NCBI RefSeq assembly: GCF_018448885.1
Contig: NZ_RCWB01000016.1
Location: forward strand, 1 to 64,000
Source of the DNA: Photorhabdus caribbeanensis
GTDB taxonomy: Bacteria; Pseudomonadota; Gammaproteobacteria; Enterobacterales; Enterobacteriaceae
Direction of reading: 5' to 3'
Length of the DNA stretch: 64,000 bases
Shown piece by piece: positions 53,749 through 62,868 of the stretch (within the stretch, counting starts at the first letter, position 1; every line of letters begins with the position of its first letter). Below the pieces are notes generated by a model. The model did not search any database. It had not been told where the DNA came from and worked only from the letters and a program-made list of their open reading frames with translations. The position numbers were made by a program, and so were the translations under genes.

Positions 53749-55047
53749 TTATGATAGGCGCTCAGAGGCGGAGTTTGGGTTTGACATATAACTTATCGAG
53801 ATTTCTTCCCATGCTTTTTCCATACTGTCTTCGAAGCGTGCTTTTGAAATTAAAGAGCTTATGTATTGTAACTGATGACTAGTGGTGAATAGATTTCTTT
53901 CGTATATTGATATTATTTTCTCAGTAAGAGAATCTATATTATAGATAAATTTATACTCTGAAGAAAAATAAGAAGCTGCTTCAACTAAATTTAAATTGGG
54001 TAAGATTGTGCATACGCCATTTAGTGCAGCCTCTAATGGTGTAATGCCAAGGGTTTCATAGCGTGATGTACATACAAAAATAGACTTATTTTTTATTTTA
54101 TTGAAAACGCCGAGTAACTCCGTTTGGGATAATTTATGTGATATAAAAAACTGTGACTGATATCTGGGGGGAACCATAGATATCAGTTTATTCCTTCTGG
54201 TATTTTTGTTCTCTTCATCACCTGCAATGAAAATTTTAATGGGAATACCTTTATCCAGTAAAATAGTTGCTGAATTGATTAATAGTTCTATATTTTTAAA
54301 ATAATCTAATCTGGCTACCGCAGTAAATAACAATAATTCATTTTTATTAGTTTTGATAAAATTATGAATATATTTATTTTCTATGTTCAATTCAGTGTTT
54401 TCTTCAAGGAAAATGGGTGGGCTAATTTTTTTGATATTGTCTGGTTTTATTCCTTTTTTGAGTAAGAAATCACCTTGTAATTTTGAATGCTGGAAAACAA
54501 AATATTTTTTATCGATTAATATTTCAATCCCTTTTATTTGTTGAATATTAAGGTGTTGAGCTTTATTTTTATTTTCAAAAGCATCATATGTCTTTTCCAG
54601 AGAATAGTGTTGCTGAAAGTCTTCTACGAAAGGGCCATGATGTGTTACACAACAAGGTACATGGGGAGGGTGATAGGATAAGAGTGTGTCTGTTTGGTAA
54701 TAAACTATTGCAGGAACTATCTGATCATTTTTTATTGATAATATTGAAATACATTTTTCTAGCATATTTCTTATATCTGAAATTTCTATAGAGAAATTAA
54801 AAAAGATATTTATACATTTTATACCTTTAATTATACCTTCATTTATTTTAGGTGAGATTAATGATTCATCTCTTTTGTAGAGTATAAAGCCAGAAAGTAA
54901 GTTTCTTTTTATAAAGTAATCAGCGACTTTTAGTGCGAATGATGTCGCTCCAACTTTAAAACCAGAACGATAATCATTTGATATGTAGTTGCCATTAATG
55001 ACTATTATTGCTGGTGCTATTTTTTGGCTTGATATGATATTTATCAT
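53749..55047 (-). CDS. GT4-type glycosyltransferase, orphan
   Basis: A 432-aa GT-B fold glycosyltransferase. The N-terminal half (about 1-210) is weakly conserved and includes HHGPFVEDFQQHY. The C-terminal half has the family-4 layout: TAVARLDYFKN near residue 235, the nucleotide-sugar loop IFIAGDEE, and the EX7E motif in RYETLGITPLEAALNG. There is no signal peptide or membrane segment, so it is cytosolic. It is AT-rich, stands alone between nagE and glnS (adjacent genes in E. coli) and has no glycan cluster around it. The acceptor and product are unknown. Horizontal acquisition is likely. Confidence 0.8.
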   Translation of the reverse strand: MINIISSQKIAPAIIVINGNYISNDYRSGFKVGATSFALKVADYFIKRNLLSGFILYKRDESLISPKINEGIIKGIKCINIFFNFSIEISDIRNMLEKCISILSIKNDQIVPAIVYYQTDTLLSYHPPHVPCCVTHHGPFVEDFQQHYSLEKTYDAFENKNKAQHLNIQQIKGIEILIDKKYFVFQHSKLQGDFLLKKGIKPDNIKKISPPIFLEENTELNIENKYIHNFIKTNKNELLLFTAVARLDYFKNIELLINSATILLDKGIPIKIFIAGDEENKNTRRNKLISMVPPRYQSQFFISHKLSQTELLGVFNKIKNKSIFVCTSRYETLGITPLEAALNGVCTILPNLNLVEAASYFSSEYKFIYNIDSLTEKIISIYERNLFTTSHQLQYISSLISKARFEDSMEKAWEEISISYMSNPNSASERLS

Positions 55048-55766
55048 TTTTATTTCCCTTAGGGTATTTTTTTAAATAAGTAAAATTATTGAATGTTGTT
55101 TTCATGTATTAATTTTTTAGTTTAATATATAGAATGATTAGAATTGATTAAGTGTATCATGTTATACCTGGATAGTATTATTACAGATAAGATACTTGAT
55201 AATATTATTACCTTAATAATAAATTGCAAAGTGTTTTATTGTTTATTTACGGCGATTTAAACATTAAAATGCGTGTACGTAACGTAACCCTTTATTATGC
55301 TTTAGTTTATTTCACTGGCCTGATTACAAATTTATTATCAAAAAAACACCCATTAGAATAGTTGTGTGATTTAAATGAAATCATGGTGGTGAAATACCTG
55401 AATTATCACATTGATGATGAGATTAATTCATTGTTATTATGGGTTTTTATATATAAAAATTTAAATTAGAATATTATTAATAGTGTTTCAATCATAAATT
55501 TGATATGTATAATTATTTTTTATATTTACAGAGTGTAAATATCAATTGATAGGTAATTTAGAAATTTAAAATATAGATTTATATTCATTTTATCAAATGG
55601 TTATTTATGATAAATATAGTGTCAATTATTTATTCTTTAAAATTGGTGGAGGGGTATTTGATAATATTTTTTATGGTTAAATGAAATATTGATTGAGAAC
55701 AATTTCATTAGTTATTTCATATCGTAAATGACTCAATGCTCCTTCGTTTTCATGGATAATTATAAA
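55048..55766. other. AT-rich intergenic DNA upstream of the glycosyltransferase
   Basis: About 720 bp with no credible open frame and very high A+T. It probably holds the glycosyltransferase promoter near its 3' side. It is followed by ERIC copy 3 and then about 305 bp of glnS upstream DNA without genes. Confidence 0.5.
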
Positions 55767-55883
55767 TATGCCCTATGGATTTCAAGATGTATCGCGGCGG
55801 CAAGGGAGTGAATCCCCGGAACTATGTTACCGGGGTGAGCGAGTGCAGCCAACAAAGAGGCAACTTGAAAGATGACGGGTATA
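55767..55883 (+). repeat. ERIC repeat, copy 3 (117 bp, central 10-bp deletion)
   Basis: Opposite orientation to copies 1 and 2. Ends are TATGCC (one change) and GGTATA. Compared with copy 1 it lacks ten bases at the tip of the central palindrome (AATCCCCGG joined directly to AACTATG). Confidence 0.92.
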
Positions 55884-56188
55884 AATGTGCTGTATTGTTG
55901 ACTATGCTATTGTTGAATGTTTTTTCGACATCAAGAAAGATCTATTCGTAACTGTTTGTTATATATAAGATTGTAGAGGCATGGATAAGTGAGTTTGGAT
56001 TGTTAAGTATCATGCTTATTTTTCAGTAGAAAATTATGAAAACAGCTCCTTTTCGACAAAGAGTCGTTTTTTCGCTCCAACTTTGCACGGAATCGCCATT
56101 TTACATGAACAAACGGTTGTTTCTCAGCACTGCTTGTTGGATTATAGGCGGTTATGTGACGCGTTTTTGCATTATTGAGGTATAAGAA

Positions 56189-57856
56189 ATGAGTGAGGCA
56201 GACGCCCGCCCGACAAACTTTATTCGTCAGATAATTGACGAAGATTTGGCAACTGGTAAACATCCATCGGTACATACTCGCTTTCCGCCTGAGCCCAATG
56301 GTTATCTGCATATTGGTCATGCAAAATCTATCTGCTTGAACTTTGGTGTTGCAAAAGACTATCAGGGCCAGTGTAACCTGCGCTTTGATGATACCAACCC
56401 AGTTAAGGAAGATGTTGAATACGTCGATTCTATTAAAAATGACGTTCAGTGGTTAGGTTTTGAGTGGAGTGGCGATATTCGCTACTCTTCTAATTATTTC
56501 GATACGCTGTATCAATATGCTATTGAATTGATCAACAAAGGTCTGGCTTATGTTGATCAATTGAGTCCTGAAGAGATCCGTGAATATCGTGGCACGTTGA
56601 AAGAGCCGGGTAAAAACAGTCCATACCGTGACCGCAGTGTTGAAGAAAACTTAGTGTTGTTCGAAAAAATGCGTGCCGGGGAATTTGACGAAGGTAAAGC
56701 TTGTCTGCGTGCCAAAATTGATATGGCATCACCTTTCATTGTGATGCGTGATCCAGTTTTGTACCGTATTAAATTTGCGGAACATCATCAGTGTGGTGAC
56801 AAATGGTGCATCTACCCAATGTACGATTTTACTCACTGTATCTCTGATGCGCTTGAAGGTATTACCCATTCGCTGTGTACGCTGGAGTTCCAGGATAACC
56901 GCCGCCTGTACGACTGGGTGCTGGAAAACATCACTATTGATTGTCACCCGCGTCAGTATGAATTCTCGCGTTTGAATCTTGAATACACGGTTATGTCTAA
57001 GCGTAAGCTGAATCTGCTGGTGGTGGATAAGATTGTTGAAGGTTGGGATGATCCCCGTATGCCAACGATCTCAGGCTTGCGTCGTCGTGGTTATACTGCC
57101 GCGTCTATCCGTGAATTCTGTCGTCGTATTGGTGTCACCAAGCAGGACAACAATGTGGAAATGGCAGCATTGGAATCTTGCATTCGTGATGATCTGAACG
57201 AAAATGCCCCTCGCGCAATGGCTGTTCTCGATCCGGTCAGATTAGTGATCGAAAATAGGCCAGAAGGGGAGCAGATTTTGAGCATGCCTAATCATCCGAA
57301 CAAACCGGAGATGGGCAGCCGCGAAGTGCCATTTAGCCGTGAGGTTTATATTGACCGAGCAGATTTCCGTGAAGAAGCAAACCGTCAATATAAGCGTCTG
57401 GTATTGGGTAAAGAAGTCCGTCTGCGTAACGCTTATATCATTAAAGCGGAGCGCGTTGAGAAAGATGCTGACGATAATATCACGACAATCTATTGCAGCT
57501 ACGACGATCAAACGTTGAATAAAGATCCAGCGGATGGTCGGAAAGTGAAAGGTGTTATTCATTGGGTTAGCGCGGCTCATGCGGTTCCTGCGGAATTCCG
57601 GCTGTATGATCGTCTGTTCAGCGTACCGAACCCAGGTGCGGAAGATGATTTTCTGGCGACAATTAACCCAGAGTCACTGGTGATCCGTCAGGGCTTTGCT
57701 GAGCCAAGTTTAGCTGATGCTAAACCAGAACAAACTTATCAGTTTGAGCGTGAAGGTTATTTCTGCGCTGATAGTTGTCATTCCAGTGCAGAAAATTTGG
57801 TATTTAACCGTACCGTTGGTCTGCGTGATACCTGGGCAAAAATTTCTCAGGATTAA
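56189..57856 (+). CDS. glnS: Glutaminyl-tRNA synthetase
   Basis: Class Ic aminoacyl-tRNA synthetase charging tRNA-Gln, four of whose substrate-type genes or relatives lie 8 kb upstream. The HIGH motif is YLHIGHAKS near residue 41 and the KMSKS-type loop VMSKRKL near residue 269. The C-terminal anticodon-binding beta-barrels are complete. Length 555 aa (E. coli 554). ATG with AGGTATAAGAA upstream. Monocistronic, ending at a hairpin with a T run. Confidence 0.97.
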   Translation: MSEADARPTNFIRQIIDEDLATGKHPSVHTRFPPEPNGYLHIGHAKSICLNFGVAKDYQGQCNLRFDDTNPVKEDVEYVDSIKNDVQWLGFEWSGDIRYSSNYFDTLYQYAIELINKGLAYVDQLSPEEIREYRGTLKEPGKNSPYRDRSVEENLVLFEKMRAGEFDEGKACLRAKIDMASPFIVMRDPVLYRIKFAEHHQCGDKWCIYPMYDFTHCISDALEGITHSLCTLEFQDNRRLYDWVLENITIDCHPRQYEFSRLNLEYTVMSKRKLNLLVVDKIVEGWDDPRMPTISGLRRRGYTAASIREFCRRIGVTKQDNNVEMAALESCIRDDLNENAPRAMAVLDPVRLVIENRPEGEQILSMPNHPNKPEMGSREVPFSREVYIDRADFREEANRQYKRLVLGKEVRLRNAYIIKAERVEKDADDNITTIYCSYDDQTLNKDPADGRKVKGVIHWVSAAHAVPAEFRLYDRLFSVPNPGAEDDFLATINPESLVIRQGFAEPSLADAKPEQTYQFEREGYFCADSCHSSAENLVFNRTVGLRDTWAKISQD

Positions 57857-57867
57857 TTAAGATCGTG

Positions 57868-57922
57868 AACTGTACCTCATAAGTTGGACACTTAAATCCA
57901 GCCGTTGAGGTACAGTTTTTTG
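57868..57922 (+). terminator. Long-loop terminator after glnS, resembling paired IS ends
   Basis: AACTGTACCTCA (57868-57879) pairs with TGAGGTACAGTT (57905-57916) around a 25-base loop and is followed by TTTT. The left arm continues TAAGTTGGACACTT, a sequence typical of IS3-family (IS150 group) terminal repeats. The structure may therefore be a relic of two IS ends now serving as terminator. Confidence 0.6.
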
Positions 57923-58114
57923 AGCCTAAATTTGTCATTGCTAAAGAAGGTTAAGTTATGGGTAAACCAGTTATCGGGATTACAGAATAAAATCAAAAAT
58001 ATCAATTCATTATGTAATTATTATATGTGGTTATTATAAACATGGTTATTAATAGGCGTAGTTATTATAATCATTCTCATACATAAACGCCTCTATAACT
58101 TGTTGATAAATATT
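57923..58114. other. glnS downstream gap
   Basis: 192 bp without a gene. A ten-codon frame at 57958 with AAGG upstream reads MGKPVIGITE and then stops. It resembles the start of class I glutamine amidotransferase-like hydrolases and may be a scar of a deleted gene, but it is too short to assign. Confidence 0.25.
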
Positions 58115-59008
58115 TTATTTCTCTTTTGGGAATAAATTATCTGCCATGAAATCGACAAAAGCTCTGACTTTAGGTAATACCCAACGGTTAGATGGCCAGA
58201 GAACCCGGAAGGTGCTCGAAGTACCCGCCCACTTATCCAGAATGGTTAACAATTCACCGTTAGACAAGGCTTGTTTAACGGTAAAATCAGGCAAACAGGC
58301 GATGCCGTGACCTTGGATCGCCATGTGTAGCAATGTTTCGACATGATTGCTGGTTATCTTTGCTTGGAGATGAATGTCTACTTCGGATGTTCCTGAGCGC
58401 AAAGGCCATTTTTCCAACAGGCCGGTAGTTGGAAAACGGTGCATCAAGCAGGCGTGGTGTAATAACTCTCCGGGATGTGATGGCTTACCGTGTTGTGCAA
58501 AGTAGCTTGGAGCGCCAACGTAGACAAGACGGCTAGACCCTATACGTTTATTCATGAGTCGTGAATCGTTGAGTTCTCCAGTGCGAACCACAGCATCGAA
58601 CCCTTCATCGATAACATCAACTAATCGATCACTAAAATCCAGTTCTAGCTCTATCTGTGGGTAACAAGTGGCAAAAGCAGATAATACGGGTAACATCAGG
58701 CTGCTGAGTGATGGCAAACTCACTCTCAGGCGGCCTTGAGGGGCAGAGATGGAGCTTAATAGCTCATGTTCCGCAGTGGAAATTTCGTCCAGAATACGTT
58801 TGCAGCGCTCAAGGAACAATGAGCCTTCAGCCGTCAAACTGACACTACGAGTGCTACGTTGGAGCAGGCGGACACCTAATTTCTCTTCTAAGCGGGAGAT
58901 GCTTTTGCTAACAGATGAAGGAGAGAGTCCGAGTTGCCGGGCTGCCGTTGCGAAGCTACGAGCTTCGGCTACATGGATGAAGATTATAAATCCACTCAAA
59001 TTATTCAT
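58115..59008 (-). CDS. LysR-family transcriptional regulator
   Basis: A 297-aa LysR-type regulator. The N-terminal winged helix has the recognition segment AARQLGLSPSSVSKSISRLE at about residues 21-40, followed by the linker helix and an effector domain of the CrgA/DhcR-like group (LDFSDRLVDVIDEGFDAVVR). The inducer is unknown. It reads away from the broken small gene at 59179, the usual divergent regulator-target layout, so it may have lost its target. Confidence 0.88.
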   Translation of the reverse strand: MNNLSGFIIFIHVAEARSFATAARQLGLSPSSVSKSISRLEEKLGVRLLQRSTRSVSLTAEGSLFLERCKRILDEISTAEHELLSSISAPQGRLRVSLPSLSSLMLPVLSAFATCYPQIELELDFSDRLVDVIDEGFDAVVRTGELNDSRLMNKRIGSSRLVYVGAPSYFAQHGKPSHPGELLHHACLMHRFPTTGLLEKWPLRSGTSEVDIHLQAKITSNHVETLLHMAIQGHGIACLPDFTVKQALSNGELLTILDKWAGTSSTFRVLWPSNRWVLPKVRAFVDFMADNLFPKEK

Positions 59009-59178
59009 TTGGCCTCCTGGAATTTTTTTAGGTCATCATTGGTGACAAGAAAGTCACTTCAGAAGTGATTTTAGGTCTATTTATCCACTATTAGCGAATC
59101 TGTAGTATGAAATAAAATTCATTTTGTTTTCGCTGCCATATAGCGATGAACCGCACATATTTAAAGTTGAAAATCGAA

Positions 59179-59430
59179 ATGGTCATGAAAACCAAAATGG
59201 ATAACGGGACAAGTGTAAATAAAATTGCGCTCGTCTTGTTTTATGGCCGTAGCTATCCCTTTGAATATGGTGCGTAATGGAAGCACATTAGAGCAAGGTT
59301 GGGCCAATTAACATCTATTTCTTACCTACGGCATTGCAACAATCTGTGTTAACAGATTGATAGAGTTACATAAATATAGAACGACTATTTTTGGCTTGAG
59401 AAGAGTCTATATATTATCTATTTCATCGGT
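59179..59430 (+). pseudogene. Remnant of a small membrane protein, DUF2798-like
   Basis: A frame from the ATG at 59179 reads MVMKTKMDNG then SVNKIALVLF. A one-base shift leads into MAVAIPLNMVRNG then STLEQGWAN and a TAA at 59309. The same frame continues HLFLTYGIATICVNRLIELHK. Joined, this looks like a two-helix protein of the DUF2798 type, often found beside LysR genes. One frameshift and one nonsense codon mark it as broken. The family assignment is tentative. Confidence 0.38.
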
Positions 59431-59454
59431 TGAATGTTACTAAAAAGGTTTATT

Positions 59455-60219
59455 ATGGAACTTGCTATCAACACTCAAAACGAACTTAAAAAAGAAACCG
59501 GTTATTTTCTATCTCCACTGTGGGAAGACGTTTTCTCTAAAGAGCTATTGGAGGAGCTTAATTCGAATATATTTCTGGTGGCTTGCCGTTCTGGACAAGT
59601 GGACCAGAGTTTATTAAGAAAGTTTATGATCCAGCACCATTACTATTCACAATATTTCACTCGCTATCTCTGTTCATTGATGGGAGGTTTAGCAGACCAA
59701 AAAGATTTTGTGTTGCTTTCTCACAATTTATTGGAAGAGCTAACAGGAACCGATGCTGCAAAGATATCTCACGCAGAGTTATACAAAAAGGCGATGGCAG
59801 CTATTAACGCTGTTCCTAAAAGTGACCCGATTCTTAACAGTACTCAGCAACTGATTAATGCCATGTTTCGCCACTGCCGCAGTGATGATTCTCTAAGAGG
59901 GCTTGCGGCCCTGTGTTTAGGTGCTGAGGCGATCGTACCTTTGGTTTATGGCCCAATTTTGGATGCCTTGCAATTTATAAAGGCGCCTGATGATGCATTG
60001 CATTTCTTTAGAATTCATGTTGAAGAGGATGAAGATCATGCCATTGCGATGAGAAAAATTATTGATCGAATGGTTGAAGAGAAACCTTACCGTAGAGTGG
60101 ATGTTATTGCAGTGGGTGAAGAAATGGTGCATTTTCGCATTGCGATGCTTAATGAGCTATATCAAAGTAATATCAGGGTAAATACAGATGTAACGACACT
60201 TTTATCCGAATGTGATTGA
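59455..60219 (+). CDS. Heme-oxygenase-like di-iron oxidase (HDO), TenA/PqqC fold
   Basis: A 254-aa all-helical protein. The metal-ligand pattern of the HDO superfamily is visible: Glu95 (LLEEL), His106 (ISHAEL), Glu158 (LGAEAIV), and His188-x3-Asp192-x2-His195 in RIHVEEDEDHA. Known HDOs use Fe2 and O2 to N-oxygenate, desaturate or cleave amino or fatty acid derivatives in natural-product pathways; the substrate here is unknown. The ATG at 59455 has AAGG upstream; the frame opens at 59434. Next come remnants of an adenylating enzyme and a possible ATP-grasp-type protein, suggesting a former biosynthetic operon. Confidence 0.78.
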   Translation: MELAINTQNELKKETGYFLSPLWEDVFSKELLEELNSNIFLVACRSGQVDQSLLRKFMIQHHYYSQYFTRYLCSLMGGLADQKDFVLLSHNLLEELTGTDAAKISHAELYKKAMAAINAVPKSDPILNSTQQLINAMFRHCRSDDSLRGLAALCLGAEAIVPLVYGPILDALQFIKAPDDALHFFRIHVEEDEDHAIAMRKIIDRMVEEKPYRRVDVIAVGEEMVHFRIAMLNELYQSNIRVNTDVTTLLSECD

Positions 60220-60235
60220 GGTACTTTGCGTCATA

Positions 60236-60639
60236 ATGACATGTACAGAAAAAGTACTTGATTGGTTTCTAGTGATGAAATATCAGTATAAAGTGTTGAT
60301 ATATTTCTGGCGAAAGAGGCGATATAAACATTTGTGATCATATATAACGTAATAATTATTGGATTGAATTCATATGATGTCAAAAACAAATTAGTTATTA
60401 TCTATTCTATTGAATGGAAAGTTAATTTTAAATGTAAGGTTGTTGGACAACAAATTATGTAGCTAATATTGGAAAAGGCTGAGAAGAAATACTATATTAG
60501 AGAATATGTGGTTGTTGCGAGTAGCTTTGATCAAATTTCTATGCAGACGATAGGTAAAATTCTGAAACGTAAGTTAAGGAGTATTCCTACTAAAGCTATT
60601 GATAAATATGAAATAAATAAAAAAGTTGATTCTTGTTGA
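60236..60639 (+). pseudogene. Remnant of an adenylate-forming (AMP) ligase with its middle deleted
   Basis: 60236-60337 encodes VLDWFLVMKYQYKVLIYF plus WRKRRYKHL, similar to the N-terminal FLxxxxxYPxKxAIxFxxxxxxYKxL of acyl or aminoacyl adenylating enzymes. 60463-60639 encodes a C-terminal piece with VVVASSFDQISMQTIGKILKRKLR (given in parts: FDQIS, then IGKILKRKLR), the A10-type GKxxKR lysine motif. The roughly 450 residues between are gone, and a TAG precedes the second piece. The end overlaps the next remnant, as in an operon. The assignment rests on motif resemblance. Confidence 0.45.
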
Positions 60640-61082
60640 ATCTTCCGATGTCTCTGAGTTTGAACGTATGGAGCGGTTCTTTAACATTCACAAAGATGTG
60701 TTCCCACCAACTCATTTTCAGCCCACCGGTATTTTTACTAAGAATTTAAGCTGCCTATTTTTTGGAATTAGGTTACAGCGTAAAAGTTATTTTTGCCAGG
60801 ATAGCATTAGAGGGATACTGTCCACATGCTGCTGATATTGGGGAAACGATGGACAATACCTCGTTTAGTATAATGCGATATAGGGTAAATAAATTCGTTT
60901 CTGTGGGAAATAGCGATATGTCTGAAATATTAGAAAATAGTGAAAATTTTGATGCCATTTTCTTGAATTATAATCTTTTGTTTATTCTTGAAAGTGACTT
61001 TTTTCGAGAGGAAATTTATCGTATGCTTAATAATCCAGAAGATATAACATATAAATGTTTACTTAAGAAAGTAACAAAGTAA
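60608..61082 (+). pseudogene. Frameshifted remnant, possibly ATP-grasp ligase N-terminus
   Basis: ATG at 60608 is followed two codons later by TAA. The same frame then gives KKLILVESSDVSEFERM, a strand-start like those of amino-acid-ligase ATP-grasp proteins. It continues to a T6 run at 60755-60760, where removal of one T would join it to the frame ELGYSVKVIFARIALEGY that runs to 61082. The result would be about 155 aa, far short of a full ATP-grasp enzyme. Nonsense, frameshift and truncation all point to decay. The family assignment is tentative. Confidence 0.4.
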
Positions 61083-61536
61083 GTATCTCAATTTTTAGGG
61101 AAAGAGGCTTGTAGGGTTTAGCTGTTAGGGAAATAAAATAGTGTTTAATGAATAATTAATAAATCATGATTGTAACTATTTTTTATATGAAAAGAGAAGA
61201 TAAGGCGATAGTTCACAGATATACAAAAAATTTTTAACTGACATCTTGGGCTTGAAATGTTTATTGCCATAAATTATTATTAAGGAGAATATATTTTGAC
61301 TTAAGGAAATATTTCTGTATCACTCGTTGCCATTGTTATTGCTATTATGCGGAATGATGCGGTTTGATTTTATTAAAAAATTTATCGATAATTTTTATGT
61401 AATTTATTGCACTTTTGTCAGAATTAATAGATACATAGACAGAAATGATGGCTAAGGTATTTGTAAGATAAAGTATTTCTGGTGTTATTTCAGAATGCAA
61501 ATTTTACAATAAGCTACAATATTGGAGGTAATTATA
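61083..61536. other. Gap before the cupin gene
   Basis: About 450 bp, AT-rich, no open frame of note. It probably contains the cupin promoter and may be what is left of further cluster genes, but nothing in it is recognisable. Confidence 0.4.
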
Positions 61537-61986
61537 GTGAAAGAAACGTTTTTCTCATCTGGCGACTTTGGCAAAGTTCCCGGAGAGTTAATTGAAGATA
61601 AGCCTGCTAAATTGATTCATGAAGATGTATTGAATTCTGAATTGAGTCAAGATTTGAATTTCTCGAATGAAAGACGCCATAAAGTGGCGATGGTTAATTT
61701 ACCTAGTAAAGTTCTCAGTATGACTCTGGGGGGATTACAACCTGGACAATCAACCCGTAAACACAGACACAGTTATGAAACCATAATATATATCGTTAAT
61801 GGTGAGGGGTATTCACTCATTGGTGAACAACATATTTCGTGGAAAGCCGGTGATGCGATATATGTACCTGTGTGGGCATGGCATCAACATGTTAACAGTA
61901 GTGCTATTGAGGAAGTATTCTATATTGCATGTGAGAATGCGCCAATGTTGCAAAACTTAGGTCTTGCTATTCGTGAAGAGCTTTAA
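61537..61986 (+). CDS. Single-domain cupin protein
   Basis: A 149-aa cupin. Motif 1 is HRHSYETIIYIVNGEG (His76, His78, Glu81) and motif 2 GDAIYVPVWAWHQHVN (His116), a complete 3-His/1-Glu metal site. The start is taken as GTG at 61537, with GGAGG eight bases upstream; a TTG at 61522 is in frame but has no Shine-Dalgarno. Its role (dioxygenase, isomerase or binding) cannot be told. It is intact, in contrast to the two broken genes just upstream, and could be a surviving member of the same cluster. Confidence 0.82.
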   Translation: MKETFFSSGDFGKVPGELIEDKPAKLIHEDVLNSELSQDLNFSNERRHKVAMVNLPSKVLSMTLGGLQPGQSTRKHRHSYETIIYIVNGEGYSLIGEQHISWKAGDAIYVPVWAWHQHVNSSAIEEVFYIACENAPMLQNLGLAIREEL

Positions 61987-62054
61987 ATTCAAGTAATTTT
62001 AGGTTATGTAGATTGTATTTAAAAACAGAGAATGATTTAACCGGGATAAAAGCT

Positions 62055-62182
62055 TATACCCTATGGATTTCAAGATGCACCGCGATGGCAAAAGGAGTGA
62101 ATCCCCGGGAACATAGATAACTATGTGATTGGGGTAAGCGAGCGCAGTCAACAAAGAGGCAACTTGAAAGATAACGGCTATA
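62055..62182 (+). repeat. ERIC repeat, copy 4 (128 bp, diverged)
   Basis: Begins TATACCCTATGGATTTCAAG and ends ATAACGGCTATA, with GTGATTGGGGTAAGCGAGCG in the core. It carries several substitutions and one extra base relative to copy 1. Same orientation as copy 3. It sits 69 bp after the cupin gene. Confidence 0.92.
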
Positions 62183-62626
62183 TTAACAATGTCCCGGTAT
62201 TTTATAAGATATTTACTGTCATGTACTGAATGAGAATAAGGGTAATTCCTGCTAATTTAATTTAGATAAAATATGGGTTTTACCTCAATTACCACGTTTT
62301 CAATTAAGTTAAATTTTGATTATTTAACTATTCTCTATAATAAAAATAAATCACAATGGGTAGTTTATTTTTTTAAATATTATCATTGGTAAATAATTTT
62401 ACATCTATTTTAGTTGGAAAATATTTGTATTAATTAATCTATTTTTTAGTACGTTTTTTATATTGTTAATCTTTCGTTTTTGTATTATTTTTTATTTTTA
62501 TATCAATGAGGTATATAACTATTGTTGTTTTTTTGTAATGTGTTCTCTGTCATGTTTTAAAAAAAATCTCTTTTTTTTCATTGATAATTCATGATGCGAA
62601 AAATAACCTTTATAGATGCTGATTAA
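62183..62626. other. AT-rich region upstream of the chitobiase gene
   Basis: About 440 bp of very A+T-rich DNA with long T runs and no gene. It likely carries the chb promoter, possibly silenced by H-NS-like proteins. Confidence 0.4.
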
Positions 62627-62857
62627 GTGACTTTAATTTTATTTCTTAATGTGAGATTTTTATATTTTATAAATCGATTTACATTTTTGACAGTAATTTT
62701 ATGGTTACATATGGCGCAAGATTGGCATTTATTTTTCCAAAGTGAGAAAGAGATTAAATTCAACATCATCATATTATTTATTGTCTTCTCATGGCTCGTT
62801 GTTGTCGCTCTTAGTGTTTATGAGCAGCGACTTACCTTACATAACTTTTGTGTTTGA
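62627..62857 (+). CDS. Possible small membrane protein upstream of chb
   Basis: An open frame of up to 76 codons from GTG, or 48 codons from ATG at 62711. The product would have one or two hydrophobic helices (FLTVILWLHM and IIILFIVFSWLVVVALSVY) and end 11 bp before the chb ATG. No strong Shine-Dalgarno supports either start. The close spacing to chb hints at co-transcription, but AT-rich DNA often yields such frames. Not recognised. Confidence 0.3.
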   Translation: MTLILFLNVRFLYFINRFTFLTVILWLHMAQDWHLFFQSEKEIKFNIIILFIVFSWLVVVALSVYEQRLTLHNFCV

Positions 62858-62868
62858 AAGAGGTAATA

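Noticed and set aside
56003-56320. 105-codon minus-strand frame at the glnS start
   Set aside because: It overlaps the first 130 bases of glnS in antisense and has no recognisable content.
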